Positions 46,054 through 55,133 of a stretch of 64,000 nt of DNA are shown here, in pieces. Numbering within the stretch: position 1 is the first letter of the stretch; each line of letters starts with the position of its first letter. The translations under genes and the position numbers were made by a program. This DNA comes from an uncultured Granulosicoccus sp. Its GTDB lineage: Bacteria; Pseudomonadota; Gammaproteobacteria; Granulosicoccales; Granulosicoccaceae. The stretch spans positions 124,001 to 188,000 of the forward strand of contig CANMQI010000014.1 of assembly GCA_947499955.1 (NCBI GenBank), written 5' to 3'. The notes under the pieces were generated by a model, which was given only the letters and a program-made list of their open reading frames with translations, did no database searches and was not told the DNA's origin.

Positions 46054-46641
46054 TTGAGTGATAAAGAAATCGATCTGGCGCTGGTTGAGCGCGTACAGCG
46101 AGGGGACAAGGCTGCCTACGATCTGCTGGTGCTCAAGTATCAGCACAAGATCGGTCATCTGGTCTCCCGTTACGTGCACGATGCTCACGAGTCGCAGGAC
46201 GTTACTCAGGAAGCTTTCATCAAGGCCTATCGAGGCTTGAAGAACTTCAGAGGGGACAGCGCGTTCTACACATGGCTGTACCGTATCGCCATCAATACAG
46301 CCAAGAATCATCTGGTCACGATGAGCCGCAAGATCAGTGATACCGGCATCGATGCGGCCGATGCGGAGCAATACGACAGCGGTAGCGCACTTCGAGAGAA
46401 TGCGACGCCGGACCGCGTCATGGTCACGGACCAGATTGCCCGGGTCATTGAAGAGTCCATTGAAGCCCTGCCGGACGATCTGCGCACCGCGATTCGTCTG
46501 CGTGAATTCGAGGGCATGTCCTACGAGGAAATTGCGCAGGCCATGGATTGCCCGATCGGCACGGTCCGATCACGGATCTTCCGGGCGCGGGAAGCCATAG
46601 ATAACAACCTCGAGCCATTGCTCGACGATAGACGCAGGTAA
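46054..46641 (+). CDS. rpoE: Extracytoplasmic stress sigma factor RpoE/AlgU
   Basis: The sigma factor for envelope stress. I chose the TTG at 46054: GAGGAG lies 8 nt upstream and the resulting 195 residues (LSDKEIDLALVERVQRGDK...) align from the first residues with AlgU (193). The frame is open to 45940, but the extra part is not sigma-like. Region 2 is YDLLVLKYQHKIGHLVSRYV to FRGDSAFYTWLYRIAINTAKN, and region 4 has LREFEGMSYEEIAQAMDCP followed by IGTVRSRIFRAREAI. It is followed by its anti-sigma factor 3 bp later. Confidence 0.95.
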   Translation: MSDKEIDLALVERVQRGDKAAYDLLVLKYQHKIGHLVSRYVHDAHESQDVTQEAFIKAYRGLKNFRGDSAFYTWLYRIAINTAKNHLVTMSRKISDTGIDAADAEQYDSGSALRENATPDRVMVTDQIARVIEESIEALPDDLRTAIRLREFEGMSYEEIAQAMDCPIGTVRSRIFRAREAIDNNLEPLLDDRRR

Positions 46642-46644
46642 ATC

Positions 46645-47385
46645 ATGCAAGATTCCAATAACCCCCCCATGAACAAGGAAAAGTTGTCACAACTCATGGA
46701 CGGTGAGTGGCATGAGCTGAACCCATCCGATTGCGTTCAAGGTGTTTGTGCCGATGAAGAACTGCGCGGCAAGTGGGCACGCTATCACCTGATCCGGGAC
46801 GTCATCAAGAACGAACCGATCGAGACGGACAACACGCTGGTATCGCGTATCTGTGATGCCATTGCCGATGAGCCTGCCTACAGCAACATCACGGCGCTGG
46901 GAAATTACTCAGAGGTTCCCGGCAGAAGCGAGGCGGTGCCTGTTCACGCCCAGACGTCGGCGGAAGTCACGCCTATGGCGGCCACCGATGGTCGCGGCCA
47001 GCGTTCTGCATGGCTCGGCACGGGAATGGCAGGTTTTGCACTGGCTGCCAGTGTCGCCGCGGTTACCGTGGTCGGCATGAATGTCTGGCAGAGTCAGGGA
47101 GCGGAACAGGTCGAGAGTGTGGCCGCAGTGCGCAGCTCGGCGGCGATTGACGGTCGGGATGCGTTCTCACAACAAGTGCGGGGTGCGCCATTACCGCAAG
47201 TGGAGCTGGTAGCCAATACGGGCTCCTACTGGGTGTCCCCTCAGTCAGCGCAGCGAGCCGGTAATGAAGAGCGACTGAACATGTTTCTGTCGCAGCATAT
47301 TGAAAACTCCCCAACCGCTGATCGTGAAGGGCTGCTGCCTTACTCGCGTCTGGTGGGTTACGACGAGCGTGCTCAGGAGCGCTGA
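46645..47385 (+). CDS. rseA: Anti-sigma-E factor RseA/MucA
   Basis: An inner-membrane protein that holds RpoE inactive until cleaved by regulated proteolysis. In the 246-residue protein, the N-terminal sigma-binding domain has KLSQLMDGEW near residue 12 and the WARYHLIRDVIK signature near 46-57. One membrane helix (GMAGFALAASVAAVTVVGM) is at about 128-148, with a periplasmic tail after it. The ATG at 46669 (MNKEKLSQL) is an alternative start. It overlaps nothing but lies within 3 bp of both neighbours. Confidence 0.94.
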   Translation: MQDSNNPPMNKEKLSQLMDGEWHELNPSDCVQGVCADEELRGKWARYHLIRDVIKNEPIETDNTLVSRICDAIADEPAYSNITALGNYSEVPGRSEAVPVHAQTSAEVTPMAATDGRGQRSAWLGTGMAGFALAASVAAVTVVGMNVWQSQGAEQVESVAAVRSSAAIDGRDAFSQQVRGAPLPQVELVANTGSYWVSPQSAQRAGNEERLNMFLSQHIENSPTADREGLLPYSRLVGYDERAQER

Positions 47386-47387
47386 TA

Positions 47388-48497
47388 GTGAACAGTTGTT
47401 TTCCGGAATTCGGGGCTGAGGGTCAACCTGTCATGTCTGGACCGCGGACAGTCGTCACTGCCTTGCGGGCGGTTCTGATGAGTTCCCTGGTTGGCATGGG
47501 GTCTGTCACTCTGGCGCACGCAGCGTCCGAGTCGGATCCGGTTGCCGCTACCCGTACGGCAGACAGCGTCGGTGATGTCACAGCATCTGTGGATCCGGCC
47601 GATCTGGTCAGGTCCATGTCAATTGCCATGAAAACCCTGAACTACGAAGGTAACTTCGTTCATGTTCAGGGCAATCACATTACCTCGATGAACATTCTGC
47701 ACTCCAGTGACGTCAATGGTGAGCTGGAACGTCTGCGTGCACTCGATGGTGAAGCCAGAGAGGTCTACCGCAATCACACGCTGGTGACATGTATCTGGCC
47801 AGCCAGCCAATCGGTGGTGGTGAGTAAATCCAAGCCACGCGAATTGCTGCCCAAGGTGGATGCCGACCTTGCCGCCAACAAGCGTTACCAGTTTTCCATG
47901 GGAAAGCCGGATCGGGTCGCCGGGCTGGTAACTCATGTGGTCAATGTCCTGCCGGCGGATACCTATCGCTACGGTTATCGTTTCTGGATCGATCGTGATA
48001 CCCACATGCTGCTGCGTTCTATGCTGCTGGATGGCCAGCGCGCGGTCGAGCAGGTGATGTTCACGTTCATCGAGTATCCGGAGAGCATCGAGGCGGCACG
48101 TTTCGAGGTGACGACGGACAAGGAACAGGTAAGCTGGCTGGAACCCAGACGATTGCAGGCACCCGCCGGCTTGCCCGAGATTCTGGCGGATCAGGTCGAT
48201 CGGGTCACCTTTCAGGATCTGCCGGATGGGTACCGTGAAGTGTCGGAAACCTACTCTCCCATGCCGATCAACGACGGCCCTGTGAGCCATGTGATGCTCA
48301 GCGATGGCATGGCATCGGTATCGGTTTATGTCGAGTACGTGCCGCTTGCCGAGCAGAGTCAGAGCTCTGTCGGCCTGTCGAGTATGGGTGCCATGAATGC
48401 CTATGGTCTGAGTACCGAAGAGGCCTTCATCACGGCGGTTGGCGAGGTTCCGGCCGATACCGTGCGAGCCATCGCCAAAGCCGTGCTCGTTCGCTAG
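47388..48497 (+). CDS. rseB: Periplasmic sigma-E regulator RseB/MucB
   Basis: RseB shields RseA from protease cleavage and senses lipoprotein or LPS signals. The GTG start at 47388 has AGGAG 8 nt upstream, inside the end of rseA. An ATG at 47433 gives a more usual signal peptide (MSGPRTVVTALRAVLMSSLVG to HAA). The mature part is a LolA-like fold with NYEGNFVHVQGNHITSMNILH and a smaller C-terminal domain. Length 369 residues against about 318 in E. coli. Confidence 0.92.
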   Translation: MNSCFPEFGAEGQPVMSGPRTVVTALRAVLMSSLVGMGSVTLAHAASESDPVAATRTADSVGDVTASVDPADLVRSMSIAMKTLNYEGNFVHVQGNHITSMNILHSSDVNGELERLRALDGEAREVYRNHTLVTCIWPASQSVVVSKSKPRELLPKVDADLAANKRYQFSMGKPDRVAGLVTHVVNVLPADTYRYGYRFWIDRDTHMLLRSMLLDGQRAVEQVMFTFIEYPESIEAARFEVTTDKEQVSWLEPRRLQAPAGLPEILADQVDRVTFQDLPDGYREVSETYSPMPINDGPVSHVMLSDGMASVSVYVEYVPLAEQSQSSVGLSSMGAMNAYGLSTEEAFITAVGEVPADTVRAIAKAVLVR

Positions 48498-48616
48498 TGA
48501 GTCGATCGGGAAACAAGAGAATGCTCAGAGTCTGCGTGCGCCCGTCCAACAAGACGACTCACTAGGGGCATGATGACTGCCACAGTGATCAGTGCCGTCT
48601 CAGCCACTGGACGATA

Positions 48617-49165
48617 ATGCAGCGCTCTGGCCGAGTGCTGCATGATGTCGCTGCTGGCGAGAGGGTCAACGTGGCAATTCAATCCGCTTCACAGTGTGCG
48701 CGTTGCGCCCGTGGGCAGGGCTGTGGGGCGGGTATCTTCAATCAGGGTATCGCAGCGGTGCAACTGTCCTGTCTCAGTGACTGTGCCGTACAGGCGGGTG
48801 ACGAGGTTGTCGTCGAGTTCGAAGACGATGAAAGCTCGCAATGGTTGTACCTGGTCATGGGAGCCTACGGCTTGCCAACTGCCGGCCTGCTGCTGACTGT
48901 CGTGGCGGTCAGTCTGGTGCTGCAACGTCTGCCGAAGTTGGCCGCGCTGCCAGCGGCCCATCAGGATCTATTGCTGGCAATTGCGGCACTCGTCGGGCTG
49001 GCTGGAGGCGTATTTGCATGGCGAATGCTTGCGCCAGATCTGCTGCGGCGAACCGATGCCGGGCACTGCCTGCGCTCTGGACGTATAGTGGCAGTCAGCA
49101 ACGATTCTCCGCTACGCACCCCTGTGCTGCGTGCTCAGCCTCACGTTCGGGAAGAAACACGATGA
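48617..49165 (+). CDS. rseC: SoxR-reducing system/sigma-E operon protein RseC (MucC)
   Basis: An inner-membrane protein of 182 residues. The N-terminal cytoplasmic part has the four-cysteine cluster CARCARGQGCGAG, typical of RseC/MucC, and two membrane helices follow (about 75-100 and 112-135). RseC modulates sigma-E activity and helps reduce SoxR in E. coli. It starts 119 bp after rseB, and its stop overlaps the mucD start by 4 bp (ATGA). Confidence 0.9.
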   Translation: MQRSGRVLHDVAAGERVNVAIQSASQCARCARGQGCGAGIFNQGIAAVQLSCLSDCAVQAGDEVVVEFEDDESSQWLYLVMGAYGLPTAGLLLTVVAVSLVLQRLPKLAALPAAHQDLLLAIAALVGLAGGVFAWRMLAPDLLRRTDAGHCLRSGRIVAVSNDSPLRTPVLRAQPHVREETR

Positions 49166-50607
49166 CGTCCACCCCTCCAGTTGTTCGCTCGACAAACTCT
49201 CGACTATCGGCGAGCGTGCTGTGCTGCTGCGTGCTGTTGGTGTCGTCGTTTGCGTCCACAGCCCATGCGCTGCAATCCTCCCTGCCTGATTTCACCACGC
49301 TGGTAAAGAAGAACTACGAGTCGGTGGTCAATATCAGCATTTCGCAGATGCCCACGGAGCAGGAGGCGCGCATCCAGTTGCCGGGTCTGGATGAGGAGGA
49401 TGTCGACGACCTGCTGAAGCGTTATGAAGAAGAGCAGCGGCCCCGTGAATTTTTCGAGAACGAGGCGCTGGGCTCAGGATTCATCATTTCCGAGGACGGT
49501 TACATTCTGACGAACAACCATGTGGTCGAATCGGCTGACCAGGTGCTGGTGCGTCTGCATGATCGTCGGCAACTGGTTGCCGAAGTGGTGGGGACGGATC
49601 CACGTTCGGATGTGGCCTTGCTCAAGATCGATGCCAGTAACTTGCCGGTCGTCAGTATCGGCAACAGCGATGCGCTGGAAGTGGGTGAGTGGGTGCTGGC
49701 CATCGGTTCGCCGTTCGGTTTCGATTTTTCGGTCACGGCTGGTATCGTCAGTGCGACAGGTCGGGCGCTGCCCAATGAGAGTTATGTGCCTTTCATCCAG
49801 ACGGATGTCGCCATCAATCCGGGGAATTCAGGTGGCCCCCTGTTCAACCTCGATGGCGACGTCATCGGTATCAACAGCCAGATCTACAGTCGTACCGGCA
49901 GTTTCATGGGGCTCTCCTTTGCCATACCCATCGAGATGGCCGTCGATGTGGCTGATCAGATTCGTGAAAACGGGCGAGTCGTGCGGGGTTGGCTTGGCGT
50001 GATCATTCAGGAGGTGACCATGGAACTGGCAGATTCCTTCGGTATGGATCGCGCCTATGGCGCGCTGGTGGCCAGTATCTTGCCGGACAGTCCTGCGGCG
50101 GATTCCGGTCTGGCGGTGGGTGATGTCATCACCCACTTCGAAGGCACGCAGATCGAGCGTTCATCCTCATTGCCACCGTTGGTGGGGCGCGTGCCCGCCA
50201 ACAGCGATGCCAGATTGCAGGTGGTGCGACAGGGCAAGATGGTGGAACTGACCGTCAATATCGGTGAATTGCCCAGTGATGATGAACTGCGTCAGAACGT
50301 GCGCGTTCCCTCGGCGCCGAAACAGAATGTACTCAAACTGACAGTGACCCCGCTGGATGCGCAGACGCGCGAGACGCTGGGCATCGACAAGGGCGGGGTG
50401 CTGGTGGCGAGTGTCGAGGCAGATGGGCCGGCCGAGCGGGCCGGCATTCGCAAGGATGATGTGATTTCCACGATCGATAATCGCCCGGTGGATTCTGCCA
50501 GGGATGTCGACACGGTGCTCAGTGAGCTGGGTGAGCGTAAGTCGGTGGCGGTACTGGTGCACCGTCCCGACGGTCCGGTATTCCTGGCTCTGAAACTGGA
50601 CAACTGA
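49162..50607 (+). CDS. mucD: Periplasmic serine protease MucD (DegP/HtrA family)
   Basis: A periplasmic quality-control protease that degrades misfolded envelope proteins. The ATG at 49162 overlaps the rseC stop and begins a signal peptide (to about residue 37, AHA-L); upstream frame to 48841 lies inside rseC and is not coding. In this 481-residue protein the triad is H120 (TNNHVV), D150 (RSDVALL) and S223 (GNSGGPL). Two PDZ domains follow (about 265-360 and 375-475). Its place in the sigma-E operon is the Pseudomonas arrangement, which is why the symbol mucD is used. Confidence 0.95.
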   Translation: MTSTPPVVRSTNSRLSASVLCCCVLLVSSFASTAHALQSSLPDFTTLVKKNYESVVNISISQMPTEQEARIQLPGLDEEDVDDLLKRYEEEQRPREFFENEALGSGFIISEDGYILTNNHVVESADQVLVRLHDRRQLVAEVVGTDPRSDVALLKIDASNLPVVSIGNSDALEVGEWVLAIGSPFGFDFSVTAGIVSATGRALPNESYVPFIQTDVAINPGNSGGPLFNLDGDVIGINSQIYSRTGSFMGLSFAIPIEMAVDVADQIRENGRVVRGWLGVIIQEVTMELADSFGMDRAYGALVASILPDSPAADSGLAVGDVITHFEGTQIERSSSLPPLVGRVPANSDARLQVVRQGKMVELTVNIGELPSDDELRQNVRVPSAPKQNVLKLTVTPLDAQTRETLGIDKGGVLVASVEADGPAERAGIRKDDVISTIDNRPVDSARDVDTVLSELGERKSVAVLVHRPDGPVFLALKLDN

Positions 50608-50613
50608 TACGCA

Positions 50614-51045
50614 GTGACTGATTTTCCGATTGCCTCGGACGCCGGGGTGCCGTTGCCCGAACTGGTCATGCACTTTCGTGAAGGCTGTCATCTGTGTGAG
50701 GACATGCAGCAGCAGCTGAAGGAGCTGTTCGAACCGGATGAATTCAGGCTGACGCTGATCGACATCGATGAAGATGAGCACTTGCGCGAAGCCTATAACG
50801 TGCGCGTGCCGGTACTGAGTCTGGTGCCGTTGCAAGTGGCGCTTGCCAATGGTTCAGCTGTGCAGGAAGAGGGCTCCGGGGCTCTTGCGGGAACGGATTT
50901 TCCCGGAAGTGAGCAGAATCGTCCGAAAAACGGAGCTCTGAAGGAATTGTGTGAACACTTTTTGGATCTTGTGGCCGTGAGAGAGGCACTTGCAAGCTAC
51001 AATAAGCCACTCCTTGTCGCGTGCTCACAGCCCGCCGACAGGTAA
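50614..51045 (+). CDS. Glutaredoxin-like (DUF836) protein with an internal insertion
   Basis: A 143-residue thioredoxin-fold protein with a redox motif FREGCHLCEDM (C25, C28). The family is normally about 80-100 residues and runs from RVPVL straight to the last strand and helix. Here RVPVL (64-68) and ELCEHFLDLVAVREALASY (111-129) are separated by about 42 residues of Gly/Ser/Asn-rich sequence. The start is a GTG 6 bp after mucD. lepA follows after 21 bp. The same gene is often found upstream of lepA in relatives, though its role is unproven. Confidence 0.82.
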   Translation: MTDFPIASDAGVPLPELVMHFREGCHLCEDMQQQLKELFEPDEFRLTLIDIDEDEHLREAYNVRVPVLSLVPLQVALANGSAVQEEGSGALAGTDFPGSEQNRPKNGALKELCEHFLDLVAVREALASYNKPLLVACSQPADR

Positions 51046-51066
51046 CGTCTCCCCGAACCCGACCGC

Positions 51067-52863
51067 ATGCAGCAAAACATACGCAATTTCTCGATCATTG
51101 CCCATATCGATCATGGCAAGTCCACCATAGCGGATCGCTTTATCCAGGTCTGTGGTGGTCTGACTGCCCGGGAAATGAGCTCGCAAGTGCTCGATTCCAT
51201 GGATATCGAACAGGAACGCGGTATCACCATCAAGGCGCAGGCGGTCTCGCTTGACTACAAGGCGCGCGATGGTGAAACCTATCATCTGAATTTCATCGAT
51301 ACGCCGGGCCACGTCGACTTCTCCTATGAAGTCTCGCGTTCACTGTCTGCCTGTGAAGGTGCCTTGCTGGTGGTGGATGCCTCTCAGGGTGTCGAAGCCC
51401 AGAGTGTGGCCAACTGCTACACCGCCATCGAGCAGAACCTGGAAGTCATTCCGGTACTCAACAAGATCGATCTGCCAGCCGCTGATCCAGAGCGCGTGGT
51501 GGATGAAATCGAAGAAATCATCGGTATCGAAGCACACGATGCCGTACACGTCAGTGCCAAGACCGGTATCGGCATCGAGGACCTGCTGGAGCAGCTGGTG
51601 GCTCGCGTGCCACCCCCCGGGGGTGATCCGACGGCGCCTGCCAAGGCACTGATCATCGATTCCTGGTTTGACGCCTATGTCGGTGTCGTGACCCTGGTGC
51701 GTGTCATCGAAGGCACCATCGATCGTCGCTCCAAGATTCAGATCATGTCGACCGGACGTACCTTTCAGGCAGATGATGTCGGTATTTTCACGCCCAAGCG
51801 TCACACACGCGATCGCCTGAGTGCGGGTGAAGTGGGCTTCATCATTGCGGGCATCAAGGAAATCGAAGCCGCTCGTGTGGGTGACACCATCACGCTGGCG
51901 AGTCGGCCGGCGGCAGAACCTCTGCCAGGCTTCAAGGAAGTTCAGCCGCGGGTATTTGCCGGTCTGTTCCCGATTGAAGGGGAAGATTACGAAGCCTTTC
52001 GGGAAGCATTGTCCAAGCTGCGCCTGAACGATGCCGCCCTGCATTACGAACCGGAGTCCTCCACGGCCCTGGGTTTCGGGTTTCGCTGTGGTTTTCTGGG
52101 CATGCTGCACATGGAAATCGTGCAGGAGCGACTGGAACGTGAATATGATCTGGATCTGATTTCAACAGCGCCGACGGTGGTGTACGAGATTCTCGATACC
52201 AAGGGCGAACTCTCCTATATCCACAATCCGTCGGAGCTGCCGATGGTCAATGTGATCTCCGAGATTCGTGAGCCGATCATCCGCGCCAATCTGCTGTTGC
52301 CACAGACCTATGTGGGTGAGGTCATCGGCCTTTGTGTGGAGAAGCGTGGCGTACAGATCAGCATGCAGTATCTGGGTCGTCAGGTGCAGATGGTCTATGA
52401 ACTGCCTCTGTCCGAAGTGGTTCTGGATTTCTTCGATCGCCTCAAATCCGTGAGTAAGGGGTATGCCTCCTTCGACTACGAATTCAAGCGCTTTCAGGCA
52501 GCCGATCTGGTCAAGGTGGATATCCTGATCAACGGTGACAAGGTCGATGCTCTGGCTTCCATCATTCACCGTGACCGTTCGCAGGCTCGCGGACGTGAGC
52601 TGGCGGAGCGCATGAAGGAAATCATTCCACGGCAGATGTTTGAAGTGGCGGTGCAGGCCGCCATCGGTTCACACATCATTGCGCGCTCATCCATCAAGGC
52701 GCTGCGCAAGAACGTCACGGCCAAGTGTTATGGCGGAGATGTCTCGCGCAAACGCAAGTTGCTGGAAAAACAGAAAGCCGGGAAGCGCCGCATGAAGCAG
52801 GTGGGCAAGGTCGAGATCCCGCAAGAAGCATTCCTGGCCGTTCTACAAGTGGACCGTAACTGA
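51067..52863 (+). CDS. lepA: Elongation factor 4 (LepA)
   Basis: A ribosome-binding translational GTPase. It has 598 residues (E. coli 599). G1 AHIDHGKST near residue 13, G3 DTPGHVDF near 78 and G4 NKID near 132 are present, followed by the EF-G-like domains and the LepA-specific C-terminal domain ending [20 protein letters not shown]. Its last base overlaps the lepB start (TGATG-type overlap), so lepB is translationally coupled, as in E. coli. Confidence 0.98.
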   Translation: MQQNIRNFSIIAHIDHGKSTIADRFIQVCGGLTAREMSSQVLDSMDIEQERGITIKAQAVSLDYKARDGETYHLNFIDTPGHVDFSYEVSRSLSACEGALLVVDASQGVEAQSVANCYTAIEQNLEVIPVLNKIDLPAADPERVVDEIEEIIGIEAHDAVHVSAKTGIGIEDLLEQLVARVPPPGGDPTAPAKALIIDSWFDAYVGVVTLVRVIEGTIDRRSKIQIMSTGRTFQADDVGIFTPKRHTRDRLSAGEVGFIIAGIKEIEAARVGDTITLASRPAAEPLPGFKEVQPRVFAGLFPIEGEDYEAFREALSKLRLNDAALHYEPESSTALGFGFRCGFLGMLHMEIVQERLEREYDLDLISTAPTVVYEILDTKGELSYIHNPSELPMVNVISEIREPIIRANLLLPQTYVGEVIGLCVEKRGVQISMQYLGRQVQMVYELPLSEVVLDFFDRLKSVSKGYASFDYEFKRFQAADLVKVDILINGDKVDALASIIHRDRSQARGRELAERMKEIIPRQMFEVAVQAAIGSHIIARSSIKALRKNVTAKCYGGDVSRKRKLLEKQKAGKRRMKQVGKVEIPQEAFLAVLQVDRN

Positions 52864-53660
52864 TGCCGTCGAGTTGGGCTGACAAATTGAATTTTCCATT
52901 GCTGTTGGTTATTGCGACCGGTGTTACCGGCCTTGTCTGGTTACTCGACGCCTTGCTGTTTGCGCCGAAGCGCAAGGCGGCCATGCGGGATGAGAACGGC
53001 GAGCTGCCGGTGCTGGTGGAATACGCGCAATCGTTCTTCCCGGTTCTGCTGGTGGTGCTGGTGTTGCGCTCCTTCCTGTTCGAACCTTTCCGCATTCCAT
53101 CAGGCTCCATGATCCCGACCTTGCTGATTGGTGATTTCATTCTGGTCAACAAATTCAGCTACGGCGTGCGTCTGCCGGTTGTCAATACCAAGATACTGGA
53201 CACCGGTGAGCCGGAGCGAGGCGATGTGGCCGTGTTCCGTTACCCACAGGATCCCAGTCTGGACTACATCAAGCGGGTAGTCGGTTTGCCGGGTGACACG
53301 GTTCACTATGAGAACCGGCAATTTGTCGTCAATGGCGTGGCCATGCCTGTGACGGGCGACGAGCCGTACGTCAGTCCGGTCAACGATCTGCCGGTACTGG
53401 GTGCCACCGTGCATCAGGAACAAATGGGTGAGGTCGAGCACGACATACTGCAGTTCACCAGTGAGTTCCCCAAGCGTTCAGGTACCTTCACCGTGCCAGA
53501 GGGTCACTATTTCATGGTGGGCGACAATCGTGATCGCAGTAATGACAGTCGTTTCTGGGGCTTCGTGCCGGAGGAAAACCTGGTCGGTGAAGCCAGATAC
53601 ATCTGGATGCACTGGAACGAGGGTGTGATCTGGAATCGCTTGTTCTCCTCGATCAAGTAA
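52863..53660 (+). CDS. lepB: Signal peptidase I
   Basis: The inner-membrane protease that removes signal peptides of exported proteins. Two N-terminal membrane helices (about 10-33 and 57-73) are followed by the catalytic Ser82 in PSGSMIPT and Lys137 in YIKRVVGLPGD; box E is VGDNRDRSNDSRFWG. The protein is 265 residues, shorter than in E. coli (324). It overlaps lepA by one base. Confidence 0.97.
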   Translation: MPSSWADKLNFPLLLVIATGVTGLVWLLDALLFAPKRKAAMRDENGELPVLVEYAQSFFPVLLVVLVLRSFLFEPFRIPSGSMIPTLLIGDFILVNKFSYGVRLPVVNTKILDTGEPERGDVAVFRYPQDPSLDYIKRVVGLPGDTVHYENRQFVVNGVAMPVTGDEPYVSPVNDLPVLGATVHQEQMGEVEHDILQFTSEFPKRSGTFTVPEGHYFMVGDNRDRSNDSRFWGFVPEENLVGEARYIWMHWNEGVIWNRLFSSIK

Positions 53661-53673
53661 CGGTCGATACGTG

Positions 53674-53695
53674 AGCCGCTAAAACGTTAGCGGCT
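53674..53695. terminator. Perfect 9-bp hairpin after lepB
   Basis: AGCCGCTAA (53674-53682), loop AACG, TTAGCGGCT (53687-53695). It starts 14 bp past the lepB stop. No T run follows, so it may be an RNA processing or attenuation site rather than a full terminator. Confidence 0.5.
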
Positions 53696-53897
53696 GCACA
53701 AACTGATCAGTTGGCCCATGCCTCATGGCGATAGCAGCCATGCAAGCGGGACTCTTGTCCTCAGGTATGCTCTGAATCTGACGCTGTATGGTGAAGGCGG
53801 AGTGTGTTTCGACAATGTAAAGAGTTGTCTGCACTTGCGCTTTCGTCCAAGGGATATCCCAGGTATCTCCCAGCGTCAGTATGAGGGTACAGATCAG

Positions 53898-54344
53898 ATG
53901 AGTTCCACGCAGAGCAGCAATCATCAGCCACTGGCGGGAGCCCGCCCGGTGTGTCGGGTCGGATCAGCACCGACCAGAAAGCGCCAACGCGGCATGGGCA
54001 TGCTGTCCATCTTCGTCGTCATTGCGGTCAGTCTCTTCCTCGGACTCTTTGCCTTCAAGGTGGGGCCCAATTACATGGAAAACTGGACGGTCAGCAAGGT
54101 TGCCAGCGATGTGGCTGCCAATCCGGATCTGCTGAAACAGCCTCGCAGCAAGGTTTACAGCTACATCAGCCAGGCCTATCGCACCAACAATCTGTGGGAT
54201 CTGAAGCCTGAAGACACCATCAAGCTGAAAAAGGATGGCAAACGGGGTTATATCGTCACGGTTCAGTATGAAAAGCGCGACAAGCTGTTCAGCAATATCG
54301 ACCTGGTGACATCGTTCGACAAGGAAGTGACTTCCGTTCCCTGA
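53898..54344 (+). CDS. DUF4845 family membrane protein
   Basis: A single-span membrane protein of unknown function, often found between lepB and rnc in Pseudomonas and relatives. I chose the ATG at 53898, with GAGGG 9 nt upstream; the frame is open to 53718, but that part is not family-like. In the 148-residue form a basic N-terminus (RKRQRGMG) is followed by a helix (about 34-56) and the soluble domain with KVGPNYMENWTVSKVASDV. The position in a signal-peptidase/RNase III operon says nothing certain about its job. Confidence 0.85.
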   Translation: MSSTQSSNHQPLAGARPVCRVGSAPTRKRQRGMGMLSIFVVIAVSLFLGLFAFKVGPNYMENWTVSKVASDVAANPDLLKQPRSKVYSYISQAYRTNNLWDLKPEDTIKLKKDGKRGYIVTVQYEKRDKLFSNIDLVTSFDKEVTSVP

Positions 54345-54356
54345 CACAGGATCTGT

Positions 54357-54374
54357 GCGCTGGGCCGCCAGCGC
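54357..54374 (+). promoter_or_regulatory. Hairpin in the rnc leader
   Basis: GCGCTGG (54357-54363), loop GCCG, CCAGCGC (54368-54374), ending 15 bp before the rnc start. In E. coli, RNase III cleaves a hairpin in its own leader; whether this much shorter stem serves that is unknown. Confidence 0.35.
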
Positions 54375-54389
54375 TGGTAAAGTGCGCGC

Positions 54390-55082
54390 ATGGCAGATCT
54401 CGGCATTTTGACAACACGACTGGATTATCACTTCTCCGATGAGGGGTTGCTTGATGAGGCCTTGTCACATCGTTCCAGTGGCTCTCACAATTACGAGCGC
54501 ATGGAGTTTCTGGGCGACAGCTTCCTGAATTTCGTTATTGCCCAGGAGCTGTACAAACGACGTCCGACGGAGGATGAAGGAGCGCTCAGTCGCCTGCGAG
54601 CCAGTCTGGTCCGGCAGAGCACACTGGCGGATATCGCCCGTGAACTGAACCTGGGCGATTACCTGAAGCTGGGTGTGGGCGAGCTACGCAGTGGTGGCTT
54701 TCGGCGCGATTCGATTCTCTCTGACGTGGTGGAATCGATCATCGGCGCCGTGTTGCTGGATGCTGGCCACGATACTGCGCGCACTCTGATATTGCGTCTG
54801 TATGGCAATCGCATAGACACACTGCCACCCTCAGCCGAGCTCAAGGACCCCAAGACACGTCTGCAGGAGTTGTTGCAGGGGCGCTCCTATTCGCGGCCGG
54901 AATATGAAGTGATCGATGCCAGTGGCAAGTCGCATGACATGCGTTTCACGGTTGCCTGCACCCTGCCGGAACTCTCGCTGAAAGTGCGTGCAACAGCGAC
55001 CAGTCGACGCAAGGCGGAACAAGCCGCGGCAGCACTGATGCTTGAAGACCTACATCAGCAACTGAGTGCCCAGAGCGGGTAA
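54390..55082 (+). CDS. rnc: Ribonuclease III
   Basis: A double-strand-specific endoribonuclease for rRNA and mRNA processing. The 230-residue protein has the signature ERMEFLGDSFLNFVIA (36-51, with E39 and D43 among the metal-binding residues) and the second acidic cluster DVVESIIGAV near 115-124. The C-terminal double-stranded RNA-binding domain (about 155-225) ends in the basic helix ATSRRKAEQAAAALML. Part of the conserved lepB-rnc-era-recO series. Confidence 0.97.
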   Translation: MADLGILTTRLDYHFSDEGLLDEALSHRSSGSHNYERMEFLGDSFLNFVIAQELYKRRPTEDEGALSRLRASLVRQSTLADIARELNLGDYLKLGVGELRSGGFRRDSILSDVVESIIGAVLLDAGHDTARTLILRLYGNRIDTLPPSAELKDPKTRLQELLQGRSYSRPEYEVIDASGKSHDMRFTVACTLPELSLKVRATATSRRKAEQAAAALMLEDLHQQLSAQSG

Positions 55083-55133
55083 ACTGGGCGACTTGCACGA
55101 TCCATTGAGCTTTTTCCCAGGACATTCCTATTC

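Noticed and set aside
48841..49161. Upstream extension of the mucD frame
   Set aside because: It lies inside rseC in another frame, and a proper signal peptide starts at the ATG at 49162.
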